Below, one piece after another: positions 32,520-44,105 of a DNA stretch of 64,000 nt. The stretch comes from Camellia lanceoleosa (Eukaryota > Streptophyta > Magnoliopsida > Ericales > Theaceae), in the NCBI GenBank assembly GCA_025200525.1, contig CM045758.1, positions 59,739,649 to 59,803,648 on the forward strand, given 5' to 3'. Under the pieces are notes generated by a model. It was not told the origin of the DNA. It saw only the letters and a program-made list of their open reading frames with translations, and searched no databases. The position numbers and the translations under genes are program-made. The number at the start of each line of letters is the position of its first letter. Positions within the stretch are counted from its first letter, which is position 1.

Positions 32520-32830
32520 ACATGACATAGAAATTTTAGATATAGGTCCAGTGAAATTTCAAATTGCAAGTATGTGATGACCAAAGAAAATGAATATAAC
32601 ATAGAAATTTTAGATATAGGTCCAGTGAAATTTCTCTGGTATGTGTCCTGTGAAATTTCAAAAAAATTACTCTTCATGAATAAATTTCTCTGATATAAGT
32701 CCAATGAAATTTTACACAAATTACTCTATGAAGAAAACTTCAAATGAATTTACCTAGTATAGGTCCAGAGAAATTTCAGCAAAAGGTGCAGTGAAATTTA
32801 TCTAGTATAGGTCTAGAGAAATTTCAGCAG
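32520..32830. repeat. Degenerate array built on TATAGGTCCAGTGAAATTTC
   Basis: Six or so copies of TATAGGTCCAGTGAAATTTC and close variants, at uneven spacing of about 40-80 bp, follow directly on the previous array. Confidence 0.75.
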
Positions 32831-33459
32831 GTCCTCCAAATTCCTTTAGATTCGTGAGTTTATTGTTGTCCATGATTACCTACTCCTTATTTTTTCAACA
32901 AATAGATCAAGGACCCATCCTCATGATAGTGGACGAGGTCAACGAGGTGGACGTGGCTACAAAGGTGACGAAGAGGGGTTCGAAACTTGGCATTGAAGAC
33001 ATAGACAAAGCCATCGCCGGAACGGAAGGAAGCGGATGTGGTAGCGTTAGAGAATGAGGAGATAATGGATTTGGATTCTAGGGTTTGGAAAGAAAAAGAT
33101 TGTGATGTGGTGGAGAGATTCAAATCTGTAGAGAGAAAGAAGATAATAGAAGAAAAATAGCAAGACAATGCTAGAATGGAAATCGATGGCCGCGATAGGC
33201 AAATGTGGCGATGTCGGAGAGTAAAGAGATAGTAGATTTGGGTTTTGCGGTTTGAAAAGAGAGGGATCATAGACATGGATGAGAGAGAAAGAGAAAAGAG
33301 AGACCCACATATGTAGCAAAAGAATCGTAAGGCTAAAGTTGGTATTTTTTTTTTTAGTAAAATATAAGTAAAGAATGTGAGAGACCTTATCTAACTAACA
33401 TCCCTATCTAACTTTAGCAAGTAGGAGACATCCATAATTTTTTTTTTTTTTTTTTTTAA

Positions 33460-34325
33460 ATATGCATCGACTAGAAGTTTAATGACTTAAAGATAAAAAT
33501 TAAAAATTGAGAATAATATATGATTAAGAAAAAGATAAAATAATAATTTTTTTTACATATAAATAAGTAAGTAATGCAAATTGCCAGGGAAAAAAAAATA
33601 TATCCATTTATTTTAACTTTAAAAAAAAATTCAAATAATAAAGGGGAATTTTTTTTAGGGTCCTTGGTATGGAGGTTTTATAGGATAAAGGACATACAAT
33701 ATTTTCATAGTGGTTGGGGTTCCTCAACATTCTTCTAGAAAAATTTCAGTCTACAGAAATTATGATCAAAAAAAAATTTTAATCTAGAGAAATTTTAAAA
33801 CATAGTGAAATTTCTCTGATTTTCTCCATGTCTTCAGATTTTCTTTGTATTTTGAAATTTTTTTGATTTGCTCACAATTTCACTGTGTTTTGATCAATTT
33901 AGGAGAGAGAAAGCAAAATCTAAGAGAGAGAGAGAGAGAGACGGGTATGATATATGGAGGGACCTTGGATTACAAATAAAATTATCGTGGACCTCTCCTA
34001 TTACTAAAAGTTGGAGAGAGATGTTAAACTAAATACTTCAATAATAAATGCATTACTTAAAATGATAAGTTTTATATTGTTTATGTAGTGTGTAATAAAT
34101 CTTATATTAAATTATTAGGATATTATTTAACAGAGATTGTTTATTTTTAAGTATTTTATAAATGAAAATTATTTTTTTTCCATTAAATAATTTAATAATG
34201 TCTTGACAATTTAAGGGTTTTATTTAATATTGCATAAAATTTAAGAATTTTATTAAATAATGCTAAAATATGTATGAATCTTTAATAATATATATGCAAA
34301 ACTTCAAGAAGGTGAATTAAATTTC
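33460..34325 (-). repeat. Right arm of the long inverted repeat
   Basis: Reverse complement of 30405-31225 in matching order. Interrupted by element L (about 33646-34025). Confidence 0.85.
33646..34025. mobile_element. MULE-like MITE L
   Basis: The left arm has no equivalent, so this block is an insertion. AATAATAAA, nine bases, flanks it on both sides (about 33633-33641 and 34040-34048), as for Mutator-like elements. The ends share an imperfect ~40-bp inverted pattern (GGGTCCTTGG...AAGGAC against GGTCC...CAAGGTCCC). It contains a (GA)n run near 33923-33942 and no gene. Confidence 0.55.
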
Positions 34326-34927
34326 TCATTTGAATAGATAAGGTAATGGGCACTTTCGTCATTTTTAATATAGCATGACATTAGCAAAATATGTTAAATA
34401 GCCTAACAAAAGGTAACAGTAGGAGAATCTTGATAATAGTTTCAAAAGTAAGAGATGTTAGTGTAATTATTGAAATCATAAGGGATGTATGTAATTGTCA
34501 ATAACTTCAGAGGAGGTAAGTGTAATTTTTAACTTATTCTCTTTTTAATGATTTTAAAGACTTTATCAAGAGAAACTAATGATATCTACAGAAACTAATG
34601 AGATCCTTTTTTCTTTTTCCTTTTTTATTTATGAAAACACATACCCATTGACCCGCTTAAAGTGTAAAATAGACAAATAATTTGAAATGAAGGGAGTAAT
34701 TCTTTTGTACATGTCTGAAAATAATTTTAAAATTCTTATATATTGATTTAATAACTTTGAATATTTGAGATAAGATATATGACTATTAATATTTTGGGAC
34801 ATAAAGTTAAAAATACGATAATAGAGAATGCTTATAATAACCAAGGTCAATTCGGACTTTTAATGTAATGATTGTATAGTACCATTTTATAATATAAAGT
34901 TGTGAGTTTAATTCTTATGAAAAAAAA
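34326..34927. other. AT-rich DNA with MITE-like ends
   Basis: No gene. The segment 34440-34545 has GAGGAGGTAAGTGTAATTTT, and 34640-34705 includes GAAATGAAGGGAGTAATTC, both common ends of plant MITEs, but I could not find the partner ends. Confidence 0.45.
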
Positions 34928-35525
34928 AAAATTTGATATCTTTTATGACATTATTATTCTTTCCATGTTTGAGCTATGGTTGGTGGTGTATTATTGGACT
35001 GGCTATGATTGTTAAGCTTGGTCTACCTCATATTTGTAATTAATAAAATAACAATATAGACATTTTTAATAGTTGTGTAACACCACAATAGAGGGGTATA
35101 TATAATGCTTTATTTCTTTCTTAGTTTGGACAAACAATCATAATTTTTCTATCTTAAGAAAATAACAATATAGTGCATATATAGTTGTTTATTTCTTTCT
35201 TAATTTGAACAATAATCATAATTTATCCGTCTTAAAAAAATAACAAAATTTGATATCTTTTATGACATTATTATTGTTTTTATGTTTTGAGCTATGGTTG
35301 GTGGTGTATTATTGGACTGGCTATGATTGTTAAGCTTGATCTATTTCATATTTGTAATTAACATAATAACAATATAGAAATTCTTAATAGTCTTTATTTC
35401 TTTCTTAGTTTGGGCAAATAATCATAATTTATCTATCTTAAGAAAATAACAATATACTGCATATATAGTTGTTTATTTCTTTCTTAGTTTGAACAATAAT
35501 CATAATTTATCTATCTTAAAAAAAT
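34928..35525. repeat. 317-bp direct duplication
   Basis: ATTTGATATCTTTTATGACA starts at 34931 and again at 35248. The two units run in parallel through GAGCTATGGTTGGTGGTGTA and the TTATTTCTTTCTTAGTTTG stretch, with a third partial copy of the last part. The second unit ends just upstream of the glycine-rich gene. Confidence 0.9.
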
Positions 35526-35566
35526 AAAGCCCAAACAAAATAACCCTGCAGCCTTCACAAACATGG

Positions 35567-35578
35567 CCTATATATATC
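35567..35578 (+). promoter_or_regulatory. Putative TATA box of the glycine-rich gene
   Basis: CCTATATATATC lies about 80-90 bp before the likely start codon at 35658, a fitting place for a plant TATA box. Position and sequence only. Confidence 0.5.
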
Positions 35579-35657
35579 AACCTTCACAAGCTTAAGCTTT
35601 CAAACTCACAAAGCCTACACCAGAGGACTTATGCTTAGCAGCACAAACAAAATAACA

Positions 35658-36125
35658 ATGCAGCCCAACATGTTGTATTTCACTCTCATCGTTTTCTTCT
35701 TGCTATCTGGGCCTTCATGGGCCTCCAACCCGGGTGGTGGTGGAAGAAAGGTGGAGTCTGGTGGAGCGAGAACGGGGGATAGTGGGTCCGGTCACGATCC
35801 TAATTGGGGCTGGGGCTGGGGATCAAGTCCCGGAAATGGACCCAAAAATGGATGAGGTTGGGGATCAAGTCCAGGAAATGGATGGGGCCAGGGATCAAGT
35901 CCCAAAAATGGACCTGGAGATGGATCTGGTTGGGGATCAAGTCCCGGAAATGGATGGGGTTGGGGATTTGGGTCTGGGCCTCCACCGAGTCCGGAGTCTC
36001 CACCGAGTCCTGGGGTTCATAGAGTCAGGTATGAATCTGGAATTGGTTCTAGTGGCGGGTCAAAGCGTTCACAATCAGCCTCGAAAGACACAAACAAGAA
36101 GAATGCTTGGGTAAAAAAAAACTGA
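35658..36125 (+). pseudogene. Small secreted glycine-rich protein gene with one internal stop
   Basis: The likely start is ATG 35658; an in-frame ATG at 35631 is further from the hydrophobic segment and lies close to the expected transcription start. Residues 1-23 form a typical signal peptide (LYFTLIVFFLLSGPSWAS). The rest is rich in Gly, Ser, Trp, Pro and Asn, with repeats like WGSSPGNG, and ends in a basic tail (KDTNKKNAWVKKN) at a TGA, 36123-36125. One TGA at 35853-35855 interrupts it, where repeats in the same gene have TGG. Without it the protein would be about 155 residues, a usual size for cell-wall glycine-rich proteins. No intron is needed. Either it is a recent pseudogene, or a short 65-residue product is made. 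Other open frames here arise from the repeat. Confidence 0.65.
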
Positions 36126-36409
36126 TTTTTAGTTTGATTTTAAAATCATGTCATCCAGACTTGTGGAGAGTATGATCTCTTAGCCGTAATACTTGTAGTA
36201 AGTATGGTGTGTTATCACCCCAAAAAAAGAAAAACATATGGTGTGTCACTGTGTTAATTATTATATAGTACATAAATAAGAAAAATTCTATATGCATGTG
36301 TCTTTGATTATGACTTCTAGCATTTTTATTATGACATATTGTGATATTATGATATCATTTTGATTATAATTCAATGATTGTTTGGTTATACCTGATGTTT
36401 GATTATATT
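36126..36409. other. 3' flank of the glycine-rich gene
   Basis: AT-rich; possible poly(A) signals only. No further gene. Confidence 0.45.
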
Positions 36410-36869
36410 TTTTCCGTTTCAAAATATTAGTTACTTCATTTTGGCAACATGCTAAAAAAGTTAGTTTTTTGACTTTTTAGTTTTTTTAGCAAAAAAAGTC
36501 AGCTTTTTTATCCAAAAGAAGCTACCTTTTTGTCAAAAAAGTCAAAAAGTCAAAAAGCTAGCTTTTTACTAACTTTTCAAAATACTCCTAATTCTATTTT
36601 TTATTATTTTAAAATATTAGTCTATTTTTAAAATTTTAATGACTAAAATAACATGAATTTCTTATTTTGTCATTGTTTTGAATTTATTAACTATAACAAT
36701 TGATATTTTTAATACTTTTGAAGTGCAATAATTATACTATTAAAAAAGTTAAATTTATTCATAAGTTATGACAATTAATATTTTTGATACTTTTAAAATG
36801 TAATAATTGTACTATCAAAAAAATAAATAAATTTTCCAAAAAATGCTAATATTTTGAGATGGGAGTAAT
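36410..36869. mobile_element. MITE, Stowaway-like ends
   Basis: The left end TTTCCGTTTCAAAATATTAG and right end CTAATATTTTGAGATGGGAG are inverted to each other with few mismatches, as in Stowaway-type elements. The interior has a foldback of AAAAAGTTAGTTTTTTGACT and related words (36450-36580). No coding. Confidence 0.65.
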
Positions 36870-36941
36870 TCAATTTTTTTTAATTATGACAAATGGAATA
36901 CGTATCATTTCCCTCTCCTCTTCTATTTATACTACTGCAAT

Positions 36942-36961
36942 TGCTCTCTCTCTCTCTCTCA
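36942..36961. repeat. (CT)n microsatellite
   Basis: Ten CT units. Confidence 0.95.
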
Positions 36962-37059
36962 ACTACAGGCGCCCAAGTGGACATTGATGGCTTGAGTTCC
37001 TATTAGGAGATTTTTCACGATAATAAGTTGATCCGAATATTTAATTATTAATATATGGA

Positions 37060-37347
37060 GTTTTCTTAAGTGTGCAAGTGTACACCATGTGCCACTTACG
37101 CAAAAGGTGTAAGTGTAAGGTGTAAGTATAAGTATAAGGTGTAAGTGTAAGGTGTAAGTGGGTTGCATATGGTGTGCAACCTCAAAAAAAATGTAAGTGT
37201 AAGGTTTAATTTTTCACAAAAGGTGTAAGTGTAAAGTGTAAGTGTAAGGTGTAAGTGTAAGGTATAAGGGGTAAGGTGTAAGTTGCACACCATAACCAAA
37301 CCCTATATATATATACATGGTGTGCACTTGCACACTTAAGAAAACTT
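37060..37347. mobile_element. MITE with internal GTGTAAG array
   Basis: The ends are inverted repeats of about 30 bp: GTTTTCTTAAGTGTGCAAGT on the left and ACTTGCACACTTAAGAAAAC on the right. The interior (37098-37280) is a degenerate array of GTGTAAG/GTATAAG words, which also produces spurious open frames. The target duplication is not clear. Confidence 0.75.
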
Positions 37348-38901
37348 CTTATAATATTTTTGTGAGGAAAAAATATAACCACACCACACTGACATAAATT
37401 GACATAGTTAATATCTGACAGGAGCAAATTCTCCAATGATCTACAATAAAAAATGTACATTAGAATTTTTCTAATGACCACAAAAAAGTACAAAAATCAT
37501 AATAAAAAATGTATATAATACACACAGTAGAATTTTTCTAAAATTAGTAAGTCTACTTGCAAACTGAGAGATCTTCGTCCTATTTGAATTTATTATTGAG
37601 AATTCTGTGTAACCACCTGTCCATAGTGCTCCATCCTAAGCAGGATCACCTCCTTTGTGCAATAATTTTTTTTCAGAAGCTAGGAGTATCATTTCATTCG
37701 TTGTGAACTTTTGACTTTATGAAGGGTTAAAAAAGTTGAATTTTTGTTACTTATTACGAAAATGCACATAAAAAATAAAGAAATGATAACTTAAATAAGT
37801 TAAAAATTAATAAATTGATTATTTTTATACCTACTAAAGTAAAGCATATGAATAAATGATTTCTATTATGAACAATTTTGTTATTAAGCATACCCTGTCT
37901 TGCTTGTTTTGCTTCAGATTCTCTCTTTCCGATATACAATGAAGAGGTAAGGTGGATATTGGGATGAGTAGCTTAGTCATCAGATCATTCAAATTAAGTC
38001 TAGAGGCATCTCTCAAATCACACCTTGCTGAGATGTAAATTTTTTATTGATTTTCATGCCATGTTCGGATCAACAAGGCGTGAATTTTAATTAGAATTTA
38101 TATCTTAACAAAGCATAATTTAGGTTGTGGTTTGAATTAAAATTATTGACCAAAATGTAAGAAAAATGATTAGTCCACCGAAATAGGGGGAGCCCAACAA
38201 CACCGCCTGAATGATATGGATGGATGACTTGTGTCCCCTTTGTCAATTACAGTTGTCACTCTTGTCAATCAATGTATCAACTGGCATCCATCCGAATGAC
38301 TGGCCGAATGACCATCATGCACAAATTTGAGCAATTTGAGCGAGACCAAATTCAGTAAACATAGAGCATTACTGCAAAATGTAATATGTTTGATCCTAAA
38401 TCTTTAAGGATGATCGAAGTCAATAAAATGAAGCTAACATTTAAGTCTCATATTTTTTGAAATAGGGTTCTTTGCAACAATAGATTACAAGAATGATTAA
38501 ATCATCTACTTGAACCATTATTGATTGCGTTTTGAGTTTAAATTACCTACTCAAAACTTTTTTCCTGTTTACCATTCAGCTCTTCTTTGAATTATTGATT
38601 ATATATGCCAGTCAATTTATCCCCCAAATGGCCATTGAAACAAACTGGACTACTTTTAAAAGTTTTTCATTATTTAAAGAAAATACATCTATATATCACA
38701 ATCATTTTAGGATAATTTTCAGATATCTACCTTGGTTCTTCCTAGTGCAATCATTTTATTACAAGACTCTTTTCAAATCTAAGAGGCTATTTGAAGAGTG
38801 GCTAATATAGTAAAAAAAAAGTCACTATTAAAAAGGTAACTCTTATTTTTTCTTACCTTTTTACACATTTTTTTGAAAAAAATCAAAAAAATCAATTAAA
38901 A
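37348..38901. other. AT-rich intergenic stretch
   Basis: No supportable gene, RNA or element. Short open frames here have no start context or recognisable motif. Confidence 0.5.
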
Positions 38902-39186
38902 TACTCTTTCCGTCCCAAAATAAGTCCATTTTGAGAATTTTAACTTTTTTTGGTAGTACAATTATTGTATTTTAAAAAAATTAATTTTTTAAAATTACTC
39001 TTTGGTAGTAATTTTTTGGAGAATATCAATTGTCATAATTATACTTTTTATGTTATTAATGAATTTAAAAGAAAAGAAAAATAGAAATTTTATATTATTT
39101 TAGTCATTAATTTTTGAAAATGAACTAATATTTTCAAATAATAAAAAATAAAATAAAAAATTAATATTTTAAGACTAAAGGAGTAG
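38902..39186. mobile_element. Stowaway-like MITE
   Basis: It starts CTCTTTCCGTCCCAAAATAA and ends AATATTTTAAGACTAAAGGAG, partly inverted, between TA dinucleotides (38902-38903 and 39185-39186). The end sequence is the familiar CTCCNTCCGTCCCAAAA type. Confidence 0.75.
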
Positions 39187-39785
39187 TCAATTCCCAAAAG
39201 CCCTGTATAGAACTTAAGAACTTCCCTCATGCACAAAACTCACAACAAAAACATATTTTTTTGAAGAAAAAAAGTGTCATGACCCAAACTCGCCCCTAAA
39301 AGTTTGGTTTATGACCGGCCTGTACATAGGCCTCAAAACAGAATTTTAGAATAATATTTAACCACATACGGGGCCTTAAGCGGAAGCAATATCAATAAAA
39401 GACAACATCGATTGAGCTTGTGTATACATGATGGCTTAATTAGATTTAAGTATTTAAATACATTCCCAGAGTTACATATACAATTACAAAATTTATATAG
39501 ATCTCACACACACTTACATAAGACATAATAATTTATATGACCCCCAACACAAATTAAGGTCTCCACGCGGAGACATACCCGAGGTAGCTTGGCAAACAGG
39601 CGAACCTCTGCATAACTCTAGTGTCAATCCCCGATGGCTCACCTACATAAGTATACATAATAACAGGGTGTGCAAGGCTCAGTGAATAATAGCAATGTAA
39701 GGAGGTTAATTAATTGAGCATAGTCTTAAAGAGTGTAAATAAGCTCATCAAGTCATACACAGATCTTGTTCATAATTATATCTCA

Positions 39786-39953
39786 AAATGACCTCCGGCC
39801 CACATGTGATATAGAACGGCCTCGGGCCCATATAGGATACAGAATGGCTTAGGCCCACAGATAATACAGAATGGCCTTAGCCCAGATAAGATACAGAATG
39901 GCCTTAGGCCCATAGATAATACAGAACGGCCTTAGGCCCACATAACAGTGCCA
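39786..39953. repeat. ~28-bp tandem array in F, 6 copies
   Basis: The unit resembles ACGGCCTTAGGCCCACATAA plus GATACAG. Each unit holds a small GGCC...GGCC hairpin. Copies are 27-28 bp with a few changes. Confidence 0.9.
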
Positions 39954-40486
39954 TTGTTCAATCATGTCCGTTAATCCAATCAATGCATAATAGCAGTTGT
40001 ATATGTCATTCTCAATAACCATATATAAATCATAAGCACCAGAAGTAAGTATAACATATCGTTACACTACTATTACTCACAGTGATAGACTTCTGGTAGC
40101 AGTGGGACGATGTCCTCGTCTTGACCTACAAACACAATGCACATAGCAGATTATGAGAATAAAACCAATCTCTTTTTTATTCCCTAATCAATAGCCATTG
40201 TGGTTCTAAAATCATTAATCCTCCATAGGTTATAATCTATGCCTCAGAAAATAGGAGGAATTGATAGAAAAATGATTCAAACAAAGAAACAGTACAAACC
40301 GGTAAATAGAAAGTGAACAGTCGTCACTAATTTGGGCATAACTATTTGTGTATTAAGAATTTGAGAGTGAGGCCACCACCATTAGAAACTAGACTTCCGG
40401 GGCTTGATTTTAGGCTCAAGAATCACTTAAAACGGAGTCTGGATGCAAAAGATATGCTTATTCAAAGTTGGCTGAACAGAGATGTC

Positions 40487-40601
40487 CCCGCACATGTGGG
40501 AAGCAGGGCCGCACGTGCGGGACTACATGCCTTTTTAGCAGATTCAAATTTGGTTTTGGGACTGGATTGCCGCACGTGCGGGAAGACTCGCCGCACATGC
40601 A
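40487..40601. repeat. Palindrome pairs CCGCACGTGCGG in F
   Basis: Palindromes start at 40488 (CCGCACATGTGG), 40509, 40570 (both CCGCACGTGCGG) and 40591 (CCGCACATGC, completed by GG at 44455-44456 beyond solo LTR J). They form two pairs, each 21 bp apart. J is inserted inside the fourth palindrome. Confidence 0.88.
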
Positions 40602-41863
40602 TGTAACAAGCCCGCGGGGGACCTCGCTACAGTTCGGACTCGATTTGTGTCACGGTTCTCAATCTGAACCAAAGAGTCCAAATCCGGCAAATCGTTTTGA
40701 GAAAAACAGATTTTTGTAAAGAAGTGCCAAACATGGACTGCTTTGCCAGATACAGAGTCGCCACCTAAATATTTTTTAATAGGGAAATTTAGGAAACCCT
40801 GACTCGGTGCCAAAGGCCACGTGTCCGTCATCACCAAAGTTGCCTCGGCTCGGGAACTTGGGTACGATTGGGGAAGGTCAACTATGAGCACCCCCTCTCG
40901 CCCGATCCGAAGATCGGCCTCTACTAACCGTGATATCCAATTTTGAAAACATTATATGTTCTTGTTCCGGTTATTAGCTTAGAATTACTATGTTATGCGC
41001 ACAGCAAACAAGTATAAACTAGATCGCCTAATTTGGAACAAAACATTGCATATCCGTTTGTTTGGAAAACGCTTTGGAATTTGCTACTCGCAAGTAGGCT
41101 AAAAAACACGGATTTCAACGAGTTGTCCCAACTCAAACAATCCAACCTTCACCCACAGGCATTCAGGCAGTTAATCAAATAAGCATCTAGCCTCATGGTA
41201 ATCATGCTATCATGTCAACATCCACACTCATATAAGATGCTAAAGCATAAAAAGCTCACCTAGTACTCCGCGCCAAAACAAAAACATATTAGTGATCGTT
41301 CGTGACCCTAGTTCATGTTAAGTGACTAATGCATCGCATACAAAATGTCGCTAGAGTAAGCTCGGCTAATCTAGGGATGACATGTGAAAATGCACAGATA
41401 GCATGTATTCAAGGTAGATTTGAAATGTCTATGCAATTAGTATGATGCGCCGAGCCCGATGCATGCAATACTAATGAATGATGCACGCATGCATAGCATG
41501 AGGATGCTAAAGAAAATATGCCCTAATACTAACCATCAAAGCAGGTAAGTAAAAGGGAAGAAAGAAGTAAGGGTTGGAAGACATGCATACACGCACCCAC
41601 ACTTATTACAAATTTGCCCTCGCTCGGAGGGACCAAAAGAATAATACAATTTAACTAACCAACTAGCTAATTAAATATTACAGACCATTAAATTAATTAA
41701 TCTAAGAAGGCAGTAAACAATAGCCTCGGGGAGAGGGCTCAATGCACGCGCGCTCGTTTTCGCCCGAAAATCCACTGCCATGCTCAAGCTGCCTCTGTTT
41801 TCCTTGCTCTGCTCCTCTGAAAATTGTACAACTCCCAAGGTATGCTCTCTGGGAAATGTGGAA

Positions 41864-41983
41864 CACCACCGGCTGGGAGGGATGGCCACCGGCCATGTAT
41901 GATGGTCACCGGCCACAAATTGAGTTATCGGCCATTGATGGATGGCCGATCGACACTGTATATGGCTGGTCGGCCAAAACTCC
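41864..41983. repeat. 20-bp phased array in J, left
   Basis: Six units starting at 41864, 41884, 41904, 41924, 41944 and 41964, exactly 20 bp apart. Cores are CCACCGG, GGCCACCGGCC, GGTCACCGGCC, TATCGGCC, GGCCGATCG and GGCTGGTCGGCC. The non-core bases differ between units. Confidence 0.88.
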
Positions 41984-42159
41984 CTGCAGAACCTGCAGTT
42001 GACAGCAACAGAGGGCAAAGCATAGCATGGCAATACATTTTAAGCCATGTATGCACCAACCACACCCCTTATCATGTGTATAACTCAAAGGAGGATGGCC
42101 TCGATTCTCGGACCACCAATTGCGCATTTCCATGCGTGATGGCCCAAAAAATCAAGGAT

Positions 42160-43400
42160 GCATTTTAATTTCAAATGAAATGTAATGCAAACAAACACAA
42201 AGAAACCTAACCTCTATCATACTTAATTCAAGAGGCAAGGTAATGCATGCAAAATGCAGTGCAACCTAAGCATGTTAACCAAGGATGCAACATGGAAATG
42301 CAAGCAAACGTACAAGGCACATGACAACCTAGGCAAGCAAGACATGAAGCAATGCAACCAACAAGTAGGTAAGGCACAATATGGGTGTTCAAGCATGCAA
42401 GCAAACATGTGACTTCATTCAGTCATGCAACTTCAATCATGCAACACATAAATATGTAACAACATACAAGGTGAGCATGCAACAACATGCAAAGGAGGGA
42501 CTTACACTAATTGGACAGCTCTATGCTAAGCCCAAAGCAGTGGCCAAAAGCCATGGAAATGGGGCCAAATGCACATACAAGCATGCATGCATACATGATC
42601 CAATTCTTAGGCATCAAAAGGCAACTTTTAAACACACTTAAAAGAGGATAAACATGGACAAATGGCATGCATAGAAAGCTCTGAAATCATGTTAGAAAAG
42701 GTGCCAAACCAAGTAAACAAGACAAGCATGGCATGCAACAATGTCCAAAACTCAAGTCAAGCCAAGAGGCTTAAACCATGGTCATGCCAACCAAGCCTCA
42801 AAGGGCCATAGGGACTCAAAACCATCCCAAAGCAGACCAAAGCAAGGGTAAAGGCACACCTAGATGGCATCTAAATGGCCTAAACATGGGAGCATACAAA
42901 AGGGGCCAAACATGAAGCATAAGATGACAACCTCATAAACTATTAAAGGGGCATCAAATGCAAGCATACAAGCATACCATGAGGACTGAAATGACATGAT
43001 AAGTGGTTCCAAACCACTAAAATGAAGCAAGTAAAGCATGCTAGAGGGGTCGATACTCAAGGCATACAAGAGAGGTTGCATGGTAGCTATACAAAGCAAG
43101 CCCTAGATGGCCTAAGAAACCAAAAACAGACCTTAAGCATGCCAAAATATGCATAAAAGCTTCACAAAGCTAAGCCAAAATCATGCTAGAAACAAGGTTC
43201 AAAGCACAAAGCATGTTAAGGCAATTTCATGGCATTACAAGACAAGTATGCTAAGCATGCATGGTGTGTCTAAACCAACTAAACATAATGCTATATTATG
43301 ACATAATAAGCATGAAAATCAGTCAAGGCATGGCCAACATGAACCTAAACATGGTGCTCACTAAAGAGGCAAAAATAGCCCTTTTCAAGGACAACAAGGA
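42160..43400. other. Middle of solo LTR J
   Basis: Non-coding, unusually rich in CATGCAAG/GCATGCAA words at irregular spacing. No open frame with recognisable content. Confidence 0.6.
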
Positions 43401-44105
43401 GAGGGGGTGGCCCTCTCCTTCTTAGGACTTCAAGGCACCATCCTCACCTCTGAAATCCCTCAAGATTTCAGTGGTGAGGAGGCCCAAACACAATGGTCCC
43501 AGAGCTCAACCAAAATGGCACAAAACAAAGGCCAAACAAGCCTTAAGAGGGGTCAAACAACCCCAAAACTTAAAACACCCTTAACAAACTATTTAGAGCA
43601 GACAAAAACAAGACTTTTCTATCTTATATGTTAAGCTCAAAAATAGTTGCAAGATAGGAAAAAAGAGTATGCAAAAATGGGAAAAAAAGAGCAAGTTTGT
43701 TACCCTTGATGACCTTCTTCACAAATGTTGGACCAGCTGGTTCCTTGAGCTCAAACTAGTTCCAAAACTTCAAGACAACCCCCCCAAAGGCCTCAGCTCC
43801 AAGAGGATAGTGTAATAGTGGGTGTTTGTGTGTAAAACTAAGACAAAACACACACTAAATACAAGAGAGAGAGAGAGAGAGAAATAGATATAGGATAGAT
43901 ACAAATCCTAACCCTAAAGCTCAAACTCTGAAGAAAAGTGTCTAACCCCTTACAAGAGAGAAGACCCTCTCTTTTATAGACAATTGTCTCTTGTAAAGCT
44001 TCCAAAAGAAGCTAATAAGAGGGAAATCCCTCCATACACGTGTATGGAGGGGGTGGCAGTGTATGCCAGCTGCCTAAAAATATCTGCAACAGCAGATGCA
44101 CTGTA

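Larger units (their letters stand above)
31850..33459. mobile_element. Candidate MULE-like non-autonomous element K
   Basis: Its left end (AAGGTCCCTAATATTACAAT then TTTAGG...AAGGAC) resembles the ends of element L at 33646. Its body has two arrays built on AGAGAAATTTC motifs, also present in L, and a GC-richer island at 32900-33060. No transposase is seen and the ends are not exact, so the call is tentative. Confidence 0.4.

Noticed and set aside
32854..33276. Overlapping frames of 67-129 codons on both strands
   Set aside because: They have no recognisable motif and lie between arrays in a probable non-autonomous element. I mention the GC-richer stretch only as possible captured DNA.
35734..36114. 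A 126-codon frame with a DQVPEMDG-like repeat
   Set aside because: It is the shifted reading of the glycine-rich repeat and lacks a signal peptide. The frame with a signal peptide and glycine repeat is the better candidate.
37096..37299. Thr/Tyr/Leu-repeat frames on the minus strand
   Set aside because: Produced by the GTGTAAG array in a MITE.
37638..37657. GGATCACCTCCTTT, like the 3' end of bacterial or plastid 16S rRNA
   Set aside because: Only 14 bases match and the sequence upstream is unlike 16S rRNA, so I take it as chance and not as inserted plastid DNA.
38532..38810. A 92-codon hydrophobic frame
   Set aside because: AT-rich chance frame, no motif, no promoter signal, no conservation evidence.
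41671..42168. Overlapping frames of up to 120 codons in solo LTR J
   Set aside because: They arise from the GC-rich 20-bp phased array inside a non-coding LTR and occur in several frames on both strands.
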